NCBI GenBank assembly: GCA_021014325.1 | Contig: CM037472.1 | Span: 2,604,001 to 2,668,000, forward strand | Origin: Plazaster borealis | Taxonomy: Eukaryota > Echinodermata > Asteroidea > Forcipulatida > Labidiasteridae | Direction: 5' to 3' | DNA length: 64,000 nt | Shown: positions 32,308 to 43,019 of the stretch, piece by piece | Position numbering within the stretch: position 1 is the stretch's first letter | Layout of the letters: the number at the start of each line of letters is the position of its first letter | The notes under the pieces: generated by a model | What the model was told of the DNA's origin: nothing | What the model saw: only the letters and a program-made list of their open reading frames with translations | The model's database searches: none | Program-made: the position numbers and the translations under genes

Positions 32308-34484
32308 TAGTCCATGAGCCAGCCCCACTTGCCGGTACCAACTCGAGGGACTAATTCCAATATCATTTTTCTTGTTGCAAATAATCCATAACTCACCATA
32401 AACTATGATAGCCTTTCCAAAAAAATAGATTTCCACAACTTTTCGAAAGATTTTCACCGTAAAATCTAAAAACTCTTAGCCTCTTCCGTTATTGATAAGT
32501 CAACGGCCGTTTAGATAGTAACATTTTTTTAAGCCCATGTGTTTGCACGGAGAGTGAATATTTGAGTGTGCATCCTCAAACAGCCCTTGTATTCGTCACA
32601 TGGCAAGCATGCTGCATTTCCACAATGTTTCTCTTGTCAATAATTGCTGATGTAATTTTCATCAACAGTCATCAAGAGGAATGAATTGGTTTAAGTGTCA
32701 TTTTGTTGAAAAATACCTGTGTTATACGTTATATAACATTGCCTTTGGTTTATAAATGTTGTTTGTAAAGTTTAGAGAAGGTTGTGGTGCAGGTTTTATT
32801 ATAATACAATTAGTAGGTCATTACTTGAGTATGCAGCACCTGTGTGGTGCCGGTGTCCCAGGGAAATCTTTCCCCCGGAGATTCTGTCCCCTTACGGGAA
32901 ATTAACATGGGCTGGAGGAGGATGATTCAAAAGAGGGCGCTATCAAAAGAAGTTTGTGCACAGTTTGCCGTATGGGGGACAGAATCTCCGGGGGACAGAA
33001 TCTCCTGCCACACCGGTCTTATCCAACTGAATCAACAATACACTTTGTTCAGAGACGCCAGATGCGTTCTCTGTTTTTTTGTTAGGTCTCCCTAGAAGTG
33101 CTTTAAATACTTCTGACAAACAAAAGTGGACTAAGGGAGAAAAACCACCAAATCTGTGCAGACCTACCGTAACCGTATCGGGGATAGGGGTGGGGTGGGG
33201 ATGACAGAGGGTGCCCCTTACCATTTGTTACTGCCTGTGGCATTTTAACGCTGTAAAAAAAACGTACATAGGCCTATATAAGAAAAGAATAACAATTGCG
33301 CTAGAACTGTTTTCTTTTACCAATAAAAAGAAAAAGAAAAAAGTAGAGTGGAAGAAGCCTAGTATTAAAAGAGACAAAAGAACAACAAACAAAACCAAAA
33401 AGCAAAGTTCCCTGCATGCAACCCCTCGCTAATTTCTTGTCAGGCGAAGGTAGATGATTTCTAAGTAATTTAGGAAAATAGTGAATGCTAAAAACACCGA
33501 TATATTTCATTTCAGAGGGAATCGAATCCTAAAGCCTGGGAAAACGATAACAAGAAAGTGACCGAGCAGATGAGCAGCGCAGCAATTTTTGCTCGCCTTT
33601 TTATAAATTTCACTACATCACAGTGTCAAGGGTTATACAACAATAACCATCAATTGGAAAAAAACCCCATAATATATAGTTTTAAAAATTAACATCATCG
33701 TAAAATTAAAATCAAGAAGTAGGCCCCCCGAAATTAGTAAATAAAATGAAATAATTTAATCAGGTCTAATGCCCTGCCCTCCACGGCGGACCGACCAAAA
33801 CTGCATGCTAAACTCTTGGGTCGGCCTTTTTGTGTCCTTCATAATTAATGAAATTTACAAATTTTCTGTGTAGGCCTATTACATCCCTGAAATCCAGGTA
33901 TTGTAGTACCACAATCTTCAAAATGTGAACAGCATTGATCTTGATCGTCACCGACCTCGGTCAGCATAATGGGCAGACGGGGCATCACATATCACGGCAC
34001 GTTCTTACTGGGGTTTTTTTTAATCAATGTGCACTTTTCCCCCTCCTTTTAATCAACAGCCATATAAAAAAACAGCTTACCTCTATGCTTTAAATATACA
34101 CACAATGATTGTTTACTCATAAAGGTCTAAGATCAACTGTAAACTGTCGACATTTTGTCACCAAAGCGAAAACAAGATGGCTGACGATCTGTTTTTATAG
34201 AGAGGCAGCAAAGTTACAAATACAGCGGCTGTTTGAGTATGCACACTCAAATTATTCTCTCCCCATGCAAACACATGGGCTTAAAAAAATCGTTAATATC
34301 TAAACGGCCGTTGACTTATCAATAACGGAAGAGGCTAAGAAGTTTCAGATTTTATTATGAAAATCTTTCGAAAACTGGTAGAAGTCTAAAAACAATTACA
34401 GGCTATCATAATTTCATATGGTAAGTTATGGATTATTTGCAACAAGAAAAGTGATCTTAGAATTATTCCCTCTATTTGGACTAA
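32308..34484. mobile_element. Foldback element with ~280-bp inverted repeats in copy 2 intron
   Basis: Arms of about 280 bp (32,310-32,600 and 34,215-34,484) are inverted copies: CTTGTTGCAAATAATCCATA, AACGGCCGTTTAGATA and AAGCCCATGTGTTTGCA recur in reverse complement. Copies 1, 3, 4 and 5 lack it; their introns run from the donor straight to AAGTTATTGTGTTCTAA. The exact target duplication is unclear (a GTTA/GTTG-like repeat). The interior is filled with other repeats, including a LINE scrap and a nested MITE. Confidence 0.85.
32848..33022. mobile_element. Nested MITE splitting a LINE scrap
   Basis: The ends CCGGTGT...GGAGATTCTGTCCCC and their inverse (GGGGACAGAATCTCC twice, then ACACCGG) bracket about 170 bp. 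The host sequence around it reads ISRSLLEYAAPVW just before the insert, which is the LEYxxPVW motif near the end of LINE reverse transcriptases. Confidence 0.65.
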
Positions 34485-35135
34485 GTTGTAAGTTATTGTG
34501 TTCTAATATCATATTAAGTACAAAGAGAAACCGGATGACCAGCAATGGAAGCACGTCATACGGTGTTCTCAGCTGCCCAATGTTAACAGCCTATTTCCAA
34601 TCCCTAGTTTGACATGTTTAGGTCTCCAATCAACATGAAGGGGACTTTGGACAAGGTTGATTTTATTGTAATGTGACCCTTGACTTCTTCAAATATCAAA
34701 ATATATAAATATACATAATAATGAACTCAAAATCAAGAATAATGAATCAAGAATCTTGAATCATGATTTATGAACCTTAATTCATGAATTATGAATCATT
34801 TTATCTCTTGTAACGTCACAAACACTTAAAGTCAGTTAATTTTCGAGGTTTGTTTTCTGAGCAAAATTTATCTAAAAGTACAGCATAATAGCATATGATT
34901 ATAGAAGAAGAATTATGGGAACATTTTCTTTCTCTGACATTCTAATTAGCTTGGGCTTGCGTGGTGCTTTAGTTAAATAATAACTTCCAGAGACCTACAG
35001 CAACAATAAATCCACGGGCTTCCCGAGTTGTATTCGAACCCACAGTTAATTGGTAACAACTTTGTATGATCGCTGTTTTTCCGAGCAATGTTCAACAATC
35101 ATTAATTTGTATGATGATTTCACTGTTTATTCCAG

Positions 35136-35413
35136 CATCTTTGGGTTTAAATCCAAACGATCAGCGTGAAATGTGGCAACTCCGAGCCTCCCAAACCCTG
35201 GTGAAGACACTCCTGGCCTGCGTCATAACATTCGGTGTGTGCTGGATTCCAAACCAAGTCTGGTACCTGCTCTTCAATTTTGGTGTTCCAATGGCTATAG
35301 GTGGACCTGTCTACCATCTCGCTGTCATCTTAGCCGTGGGTAATTCCTGTGTCAATCCAGTCATTTACACCATGACCAACAAGCCGTTCCGTAAAGGAAT
35401 CAGGGAGCTGTAA
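35136..35413 (+). pseudogene. GPCR copy 2, truncated exon 2
   Basis: TM6 and TM7 are open (CWIPNQVWYLLFNFG, NPVIYTM). The five-base loss after GGGAGCTG creates TAA. The former tail sequence continues untranslated to about 35,485. Confidence 0.9.
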
Positions 35414-37240
35414 GCAGCGGGATTCGAACCAGGTGGTTGACGGTGTAGCGACCGGCACTGTGTCCATGTCCGTCTCTGCTACCTAAAAAAAGCAGGGAAC
35501 GACTTCTCTCGCAAAACTATGTTTGTGCCGTTCATGTTTCACAACCAAAGAACATGGCACCAGACAACTCTTAGAAAGCACCAATCAGTCTGTTCCTGAT
35601 GTTTCAACACTTGACAAAATCACCGCTATTGTAGCTCACAAATAATCTTCTCAAGTTGTTAAATCACAACATTTGGATATCACGTATAACATACACTAAT
35701 TTAACGTTGTATACAACGTGGAAAAAGTCTTCAGACTACGTTATTTGAGACGTACTGTAACTTTGCTTTATGGTCTCTCCGGACGAACTCTTTGTGGAAC
35801 ACTGTAAAAACTGTGAGGGTGTATTTTCTCACACAACCATGGCTGGATTTATACATATGGAAATATTGCTGCGGAGCATTAGTGCGCTTATCATAGATAT
35901 TATTGTAATGCTGCAATTCTCTCTACGCCCCCCTTCTTTCTTTCTTTTTGTCAAACGGTCACGCGATCAAAATGAAAATGCCTAAACTATTCGGCCAACT
36001 TTAAACAAACTTGGCATCTGATGGTCAGTAGTGGTCATTCAATAAATATAAAGAAAAATGTTTCTCCTTTAGCTGAATGCCATCTAACTTTAATAGTCCA
36101 ATGCTTCATTGATCGAGCTTCGTTTTGGGTGTACACGGATTTTGGCCTGTGGTCAGCTATAGGTTAGCAAAGATCCTTTTATCAAAACAAATGTTTTTAA
36201 ATGTCGTTTTTACATTTTAAATGTATTTCATTGAGCTGATATTTGTGCTTTGTGCATCACATTATTGTATTTATATATTTGTTTAATGGAATGACTCACC
36301 AGTTCATATTTGCCAAGCTGACTATGTTGTGATTTTCGGTGGACTTTTAAAGAATCACCTGTTTGAATCTACATTTTTGTTACAAATTGCTTCATAAATT
36401 TCACTGTTTTATGTTTTGTGTTGCACATAGAGGCTCCTGCATTATGCGCTATATAACTGTCTCATATTATTTGGCTATCGATCATGTCATCTAGCTTATA
36501 AACAGAGTGACCCTGTGTATTCCAGAGCATTTCATAGCAGGCAAAATAACGTACGATTAGGCCTATGTAAAATTACTAGCTTTGAGATGTGTCTCCTTTC
36601 TTCTTCTCAAACTACGTTACAGTAAAGGACTATATGAGAATAAATCAAGGATAATGATTTACATTACAGTAATGACTTTGGTCAACAACAATTTCATAAG
36701 AACACAATTTGAACATAAAAAAAGAGGTCGACAAAAATACAATAAATGTAGTGACGTCTTTTTATTAAAAACCTACTAAATGTATATAGACTTAACTACG
36801 CTTTAATGGAAAGGACAGAATATTATTTACGTTTATTGTTTATTAGAGTTCCTAGGTTATACTTGGATGCAGATTGTCGAGTTTGTGGTAAGAGGTGTCG
36901 GTAACCAATGATGCGATCATCAATTTGAACTCACTCCTTTTCAAACATTACTGGCTGTTGTAAAGCCTTCGAGAATAATTTGTCATTATACTTTGAGAAG
37001 TAGTCAGTGAGTTTAGCACATTATCCACGTGGTCTTTTATTATATTGCGTCAATTAAATTCAAACGTCAAACAACGGAGATGACTTTTTTCCCGGACAAA
37101 ATGGAAATAAAGAATATCCCTTTTGTTTAAACTAAAAGTGACTTGGAACATTTTAGGGCATTTCACGGCAGGCAAGATTTGCCTTTTGTGCTCCTTATTC
37201 CAAATAGTTAAAAGCAATATTTTGCATAATTTTCTAATGA
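35414..37240. other. Spacer between copies 2 and 3
   Basis: 35,490-36,480 is the standard 3' flank shared with copy 1 and with 46,485-47,130. 36,480-37,240 is AT-rich without a supported gene. Confidence 0.5.
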
Positions 37241-37242
37241 AT

Positions 37243-37300
37243 GGAGACCTAGATACGTCAAACTAGGGATTGGAAATAGGCTATTAACATTGGTCAATGA
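37243..37300 (-). repeat. Inverted scrap of the GPCR intron 5' part
   Basis: On the minus strand it reads TGACCAATGTTAATAGCC, TATTTCCAATCCCTAGTTTG and a GGTCTCC end, the block that lies about 60-150 bp after the donor in copies 3, 4 and 5. It sits upstream of copy 3 in reversed orientation. Confidence 0.85.
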
Positions 37301-37479
37301 ATTTTACACGTTGTACCGCGACTTTTCTGTCAAATGACAACATTAAATCCAATGTGAACGTCACCGCGACTGTGATCGCGCAGCCACGGTAAGTTGTCAG
37401 GGCCGATAAAAGATAATGAACAAGTTATAAACAATAAGCAACCATTTATATTTTATAAACGCATATTATCCGGATGGAA

Positions 37480-37995
37480 TAGTCCTCCTATATGTCTATT
37501 GATACATCGTCTTGATGCAATCGGCTAAATTAGAAACCTTTTAAGCAATACACAGCTAAAGAATAAAATAAGCTATCCTGCTTAAAGTTATGTACAACCA
37601 GAATATTTCTACCAAGGGAGAAAGGATATTCTCATCAAATCCTCTTAGCTCCTGCTCAACCACTCTACCACGTTCACATTTTTCATGAAGAAAATTCTCC
37701 AAGGGCGTTTCTTTTTCTCCTCTTGATCCAGTCCACCACGTTCACATATTTAATGTTAAAATTAAACATTTAATGTGTACGTGTTTATCAAGTCGAAACA
37801 TTTCTCCATTTGCGCGCATCTTTTAGACGCGGTTGCTATAGTGACAGCAGACAGGGTTGCTACTAAAGATTTTGGTATAAAATAACCGCTTATACTCACT
37901 CAACGAGCAGAACTGGGAAATAACGTCAACTGAATTTTTGCGAGAATTCAAAGAAATTTCCATACAAAAAGTGTCAGTAACTAGACATTGTCTTC
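37480..37995 (+). promoter_or_regulatory. Type A 5' module and TATA box of GPCR copy 3
   Basis: Nearly the same as 23,390-23,932 of copy 1. TATAAAAT is at 37876-37883, 120 bp before the ATG. A 40-bp stretch with TTTAATGTTAAAATTAAACA near 37,755 is extra here. Confidence 0.65.
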
Positions 37996-38704
37996 ATGGA
38001 GCAGCTTAACCTCTCTAAAGCATCAGTCCCAAGTATTGAAGAAACACCGGGTGATGGAGACTCAACGACGGGAGACAGCGATGCTTTCACCAAATTCATC
38101 TTAGCTCTCTACTGCATGATCAGCGTGGTTGGTATCACTGGTAACTTACTGGTTGCCATCGTACTCCACCGTGTGCCGTACCTGCGGTCTAATACCAGTG
38201 ATTTCTTAGTGCATCTCTCCATTGCAGATTTCATGGTCTGTGTTCTGGTCATCCCATATTTCCTAGCATCTAGACCCAACTCTACTCCGAACCCCGGGTT
38301 CTTCGGTGAGGTTTGGTGTCGAGTTTACACTTCCGGGTTCCTGTTTTGGTTCTTCACGGTGACGTCAATCTTTGGTTTGACCGCGGTCAATTTGGAGCGC
38401 TATGTAGCCATTGTCTACCCACACACATACAAGAAGGTGTTCTCCAAACGAAATAAATGCATGATGATTGCTGTTTGTTGGATGCTTGCAGTTATTACAA
38501 AATTCGAGAAATTTGTTGTGTACAAAGAAGATGAAGTAGTAGGATGTCATTTTAAAGGCTGGTCTAGCCGAGGAGCTCGGGCGGCATTTGGCTTGTACGG
38601 TTTCACAGTTAGATTCTTCATTCCATTCATTTTGATGATTTTTGCGCAACTGAAAGTTATCTCAACGCTGAACAGACAAGTGAAGACGTTAACTACTCGA
38701 ACAG
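37996..38704 (+). CDS. GPCR copy 3, exon 1
   Basis: 709 bases, no lesion. The donor is GTATAG where copies 1, 2 and 5 have GTTAGT and copy 4 has GTTAGC. Confidence 0.93.
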
Positions 38705-41700
38705 GTATAGTTATTAATTAATGTGTTCTAATATCATATTAAGTATAACTGGATGACGAGCAATGGAAGCACGTCATACGGTGTCCCCAGCTGACCAATG
38801 TTAATAGCCTATTTCCAGTCCCTATGTTTGACATATTTAGGTTTCTAATCAACACGAAGGGGACTTTGGACAAGGTTGCCTGAATAGACATGTGACCCTT
38901 GACTTCTTCAAATATCATATTATTTAATTATAGATAATTATGATCTCAAAATCAAGAATAATGAATCAAGAATCTTGAGTCATGATTTATTAGCCTTAAT
39001 TCATGAACCATGAATCATTTCATCTTTTGTAACGTCACAAACACTTAAATAGTAATAATTTTTAAGGGTTTTCTCTCAACAAAATTTATCTAAAAGTACA
39101 GCATAATTAATAGCATATGAATATAGAAGAAGATTTATGGGAACATTTTCTTTCTCTGACATTTTTTACATGGCTGGGTTCGTGCTCTACGTGGTGCTTT
39201 AGTTAAATGATAACTTCCCGAGACCTGCAGCAACAATAAATCCACGGGCGTCCCGAGTTGTATTCAAACCCACAGTTAATTGGTAACAACTTTGTATGAT
39301 CGCTGTATTTCTGAGCAACGTTCAACAATTAATAATAATAATAATAATAATAACGCTAATTGCTCCAATAGGGCGACAGTTGTGTATCTAAAAAAACTCG
39401 TGCTTTTTAAGCATGTTTTTATGAAATTAATGATGTCGCCCTATTATTTGTTATCCCACTTGTGCTACAATAGGGCAACACATTATCTGTCGCCCTATTG
39501 TGGCATTTTCACAGTGTGTAGCGTTTCTTATATCTTTGGAGCCCTTTCTGATGATGTATAGATGATAACATCCAATGTGTGGTTCAGGAGTTCTGATTTT
39601 TTCAAATATTAAATTTCATCTTCCGGTTTGAACAGGAAGTAAAGGTCAATTGGGGTCACATTCTGTATATCGTTTGTTAAGTTGTTACATACTTGTCCAA
39701 TGATGTATAGATTGTAAAAATCCATTGTGTGGTTCAGGAATTATGAATTTTGAAACATTAAATTTCAACTTCCGCTTTGAACCGGAAGTCAGGGTCAAAC
39801 GGGTCACAATAAGTGTAGCGTATGTTAGGTTTTATAAAGACCTTTCAGATGATGTATAGATTGTAAAACTCCAATGTGTGGTTCAGGAGTTACGAATTGT
39901 TAAAGTATTACATGGATTATCTTTATGCCGGGGTGCGCAATATACAAGGTAACATGCAGCGATGCTAAATGTATTCCTACATGTAGTTGATGTAAACTGA
40001 ACTATACGTTCAATGTACATGTATCTGTACACGTGCTATTACACTATCTCGCGTTATCAAAGTGGGTCAACACAAACGTGCGCTTTAATGCCGGTGGTTA
40101 TAAGACAAGATGTAAATGTCAAAATTGTGTTATTTCTGTGCAAAAGTTTAAGCAGGCTCAACGTTCTACAACCTGATGCAAAAATTATGCTGAAATGATA
40201 AGTAGTTTTTGAGATACGAATTTTATGAAATTTTAAATTTCCGGGTTGAACCGGAAGTCGAGGTCAAATGGGGTCACTTTTTGTGTAGCGTCTGTTGGAC
40301 CTTTAACGAACTTTCCGATGATGTATAGATTGTAAAAATTCAACATGTCGTTCATGAGTTATGATCTTTTTACAGATATTAAACTTTGACTCATTGTTAT
40401 TCAATACCTGATGACGTCATCATGACATCATCAATTTTGTGTCGTCTTGATATTGAGGTCTAATTATCTGATGAGTTTCAATGTTCAGTTCAATTTCAAT
40501 CTTGAGTTATGCCCCGAAATTCATTTTTTAAAGAAAAACAAACAAAGCAAACTTTGACCTTCCGGTACGACCGGAAGCAAAGGTCATACGATTTTTGCGT
40601 TAACTTTTGAAATGTTGCCCCAGTCTTGATGTATCCGATGCTTAATTATGAACATCACAGCTTTTAAATTCAAGGAGATACAGCCAATAGCAAAGGGTCA
40701 TTTTTCAACATTAAAACCCTTTTAATTCGACACCTGATGACATCATCAGGACGTCATCAAAACTGTGCCGTCTTCATATTGAGGTTCCAATCGTCTGATG
40801 AGTTTCAATGTTCAATTCAGTTTCAATCTTGAGTTATGCTCTAGAGAAGAGTTCTAGGGAAGAAGAAGAAGAAGATGGAGACGAAAAAAACCCAGAACAA
40901 AATCAAGAGGTGTTCGTGCTTGTATTGCACGAACACCTAAAACCCCAGAACAATATCAAGAGGTGTTCGTGCTTGTATTGCACGAACACCTAAAAAAAAC
41001 CCAGAACAAAAACAAAGAGGTGTTCGTGCTTGTATTGCACCAACACCTAATAATAATAATAATATCGGCTCTTATAACGTGCAATTCTAAAAAATGATCA
41101 TTGCGCTTCGAACATTATTACCCCTGGTTACTGTGCCATATATTTCATTCTCAGCTCCCTGGGGAACATACAGCCTGTGCTGCCAAGTATAGCGCACTAA
41201 ACTAAATCAATTACAAGAACCATCTCTGCACTCACAGGTACCCATTTACCCCTGGATGATGAGAAGCAATTATAGTTAAGTGTCTTGCTCAAGGACACAA
41301 GTGTCATGACCGGGATTCGAACCCACACCAGAACTTGAGTCCGATGCACTAAACCGCTCGGCCACGACACGACTCGACACACCATTGTATGATGATTTAA
41401 TTGTTTATTGCAGCATCTATGGGAGTAAATCCAAGTGACCAGCGTGAAATGTGGCAGCTCCGAGCCTCCCAAACCCTGGTGAAGACACTCCTGGCCTGCG
41501 TCGTAACATTCGGTATGTGCTGGATTCCAAACCAAGTCTGGTTCTTACTTTATAATTGTGGTGTTCCAATGACTCCAGGTGAACCTACCCACCGTCTCAT
41601 TGTCATCTTGGCCGTGGGTAATTCCTGTGTGAATCCAGTCATTTACACCATGACCAACAAGCCGTTCCGTAAAGGGATCAGGGAGCTGTTCTGTAGACAG

Positions 41701-41778
41701 CGGGATTCGAACCAGGTGGTTGACGGTGTAGCGACCGGCACTGTGTCTGAGACCGTCTCCAATGCCCAAAATCAATAG
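37996..41778 (+). CDS. Class A GPCR, copy 3, intact
   Basis: Exon 1 37996-38704 and exon 2 41414-41778 join in phase 1 (ACAG|GTATAG ... TATTGCAG|CATC) to give 357 aa. All class A hallmarks are present (ITGNLLVAIVL, HLSIADF, LERYVAIVYP, AVCWML, CWIPNQVW, NPVIY). It differs from copy 1 mainly in loop 2 (FEKFVVYKEDEVVGCHFKGW), loop 3 (NCGVPMTPGEPTHRL) and the tail end (SETVSNAQNQ). TM5 has IPFILMIF. Single changes in TM1-loop 1 (HRVPYLRS) are unusual. The intron is 2.7 kb, of which about 2.05 kb is a composite insertion. Confidence 0.93.
39327..40700. repeat. AAT microsatellite and repeated ~170-bp blocks in copy 3 intron
   Basis: After (AAT)n at 39,330-39,352 comes an inverted pair CAATAGGGCGACA / TGTCGCCCTATTG (39,367; 39,488). 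Then blocks with GATGATGTATAGATTGTAAAA (39,549 variant, 39,702, 39,850, 40,317) and GAACCGGAAGTC, AGGTCAAA, GGGTCAC (39,630, 39,780, 40,250, 40,570) follow. They are degenerate, with 150-180 bp spacing where regular. No gene is seen. Confidence 0.7.
40908..41048. repeat. Three tandem perfect hairpins
   Basis: AGGTGTTCGTGC - TTGTATT - GCACGAACACCT occurs at 40908-40938 and 40961-40991, and at 41018-41048 with one changed base in the right arm. Each is a 12-bp stem with a 7-base loop. The linkers share AACCCAGAACAA. The GAA-rich sequence before it (40,860-40,880) is part of the same element. Confidence 0.9.
41050..41384 (-). mobile_element. tRNA-derived SINE next to exon 2 of copy 3
   Basis: On the minus strand, GTGGCCGAGCGGTTTAGTGC (A box) and GGTTCGAATCCCGG (B box) form a Leu/Ser-tRNA-like head. 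It is followed by the body (CTTGAGCAAGACACTTAAC, CAGGGGTAAATGGGTACCTG) and a (TAT)n tail at 41,050-41,065. The head ends about 30 bp before the exon 2 acceptor. The other copies lack it. Confidence 0.88.
41414..41778 (+). CDS. GPCR copy 3, exon 2
   Basis: Acceptor TTGTTTATTGCAG|CATC. Encodes TM6-TM7 and a tail ending NAQNQ (TAG). The 3' sequence to about 42,060 is shared with copy 5 rather than with copies 1, 2 or 4. Confidence 0.93.
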
Positions 41779-42170
41779 AGAGGAGTTTGGGGACAATGAG
41801 TAAATCATATCATTACGGCAGCAACCCCCTTTTCGATGTTGTGTCCTGCACAACGTTTTAATTGCATGAACATTGTGAAGAGTTCGTACATTCATATTGT
41901 ATTACTTTCAGAACAACGAATTACGAAAGAACAACGAATTAGAAAACTTTAAACCAGTGGTGCGCTCCGCATGCGCAAAACTTAAAAATGTTCGCCATCA
42001 ACGTGTGCGAATATTTTATGATGAGTTGCGCGCCGCCAACGTTGGTGAAGTTAGCTATAAAGACGGGCGTCGTATTTCTGATGTGTTTGCTATGGGGCGC
42101 CGTTGTCAATTAATTGTTTAGCGTATTTTTGACATGTTTTTACCATGGTTTGTAACAATTAGATGTAAAC
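41779..42170 (+). other. 3' flank of copy 3
   Basis: Matches 60,071-60,390 after copy 5 (GGCAGCAACCCC, TTCATATTGTATTACTTTC, AATGTTCGCCATCAACGTG). The 74-codon plus frame here is not conserved as a frame in copy 5, so it is not called as a gene. Confidence 0.6.
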
Positions 42171-42367
42171 AATGGAGATTGAATCATCTCCAAAACATGG
42201 TTTATAAACCATGAAAATTGTAGCAGTATAAAACATGGTTTACAAATCATGATTTATAAACCATGACAGTTTAAGCACCTTTAAAACATGGTTTATAAAC
42301 CATGAAAATTTAAGCATTTTCAAAACATGATTTACAGACCATGAAAATTTAAGCATCTCCAAAACAT
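42170..42367. repeat. ~40-bp tandem repeat running into the gap
   Basis: AAAACATGGTTTATAAACCATGAAAATT-type units, about 40 bp with an internal palindrome (ATGGTTTATAAACCAT), repeat at about 42,195, 42,233, 42,275, 42,320 and 42,360 and are cut by the N run. Confidence 0.85.
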
Positions 42368-42867
42368 NNNNNNNNNNNNNNNNNNNNNNNNNNNNNNNNN
42401 NNNNNNNNNNNNNNNNNNNNNNNNNNNNNNNNNNNNNNNNNNNNNNNNNNNNNNNNNNNNNNNNNNNNNNNNNNNNNNNNNNNNNNNNNNNNNNNNNNNN
42501 NNNNNNNNNNNNNNNNNNNNNNNNNNNNNNNNNNNNNNNNNNNNNNNNNNNNNNNNNNNNNNNNNNNNNNNNNNNNNNNNNNNNNNNNNNNNNNNNNNNN
42601 NNNNNNNNNNNNNNNNNNNNNNNNNNNNNNNNNNNNNNNNNNNNNNNNNNNNNNNNNNNNNNNNNNNNNNNNNNNNNNNNNNNNNNNNNNNNNNNNNNNN
42701 NNNNNNNNNNNNNNNNNNNNNNNNNNNNNNNNNNNNNNNNNNNNNNNNNNNNNNNNNNNNNNNNNNNNNNNNNNNNNNNNNNNNNNNNNNNNNNNNNNNN
42801 NNNNNNNNNNNNNNNNNNNNNNNNNNNNNNNNNNNNNNNNNNNNNNNNNNNNNNNNNNNNNNNNNNN
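42368..42867. other. Assembly gap, 500 N
   Basis: Exactly 500 unknown bases, a conventional placeholder, so the true length is unknown. The palindromic tandem repeat at its left edge probably caused the break. Any frame across it is meaningless. Confidence 0.98.
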
Positions 42868-43019
42868 AAGTTCCACACACTCTTGGTGTTAGTGGAAAAC
42901 AGAAACATCGTCGTTTTTGTCAAGGATTTAGTGCACGATCATATTGCTTATTTCGGTTGCAGCAATTTAAGTCACTGGCAACGGCGTGGTTATGCTAGTA
43001 ATAATGTGTTGTATAAATC

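Larger units (their letters stand above)
31778..35413 (+). pseudogene. GPCR copy 2, pseudogene
   Basis: Exon 1 31778-32301, exon 2 35136-35413. Compared with copy 1, 188 bases are missing after AATACCAGT at 31,980 (copy 1 positions 24137-24324). This removes TM2, loop 1 and most of TM3 and shifts the frame to a stop at 32,050. The deletion ends share a GT microhomology. The region from ERY through TM5 stays open in another frame. In exon 2, five bases are lost after REL, giving an immediate TAA (35411-35413) and removing the tail FCRQRDSNQVVDG and beyond. Splice sites are intact. A class A receptor with no TM2/TM3 cannot function, though a transcript could exist. Confidence 0.92.

Noticed and set aside
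36582..36779. 65-codon ORF in the spacer before copy 3
   Set aside because: Low-complexity AT-rich translation, no homologous frame in other spacers.
41897..42121. 74-codon ORF after copy 3
   Set aside because: The paralogous flank after copy 5 does not keep the frame.
42240..42923. Long minus-strand frames of 175-227 codons
   Set aside because: They consist almost entirely of N from the assembly gap.
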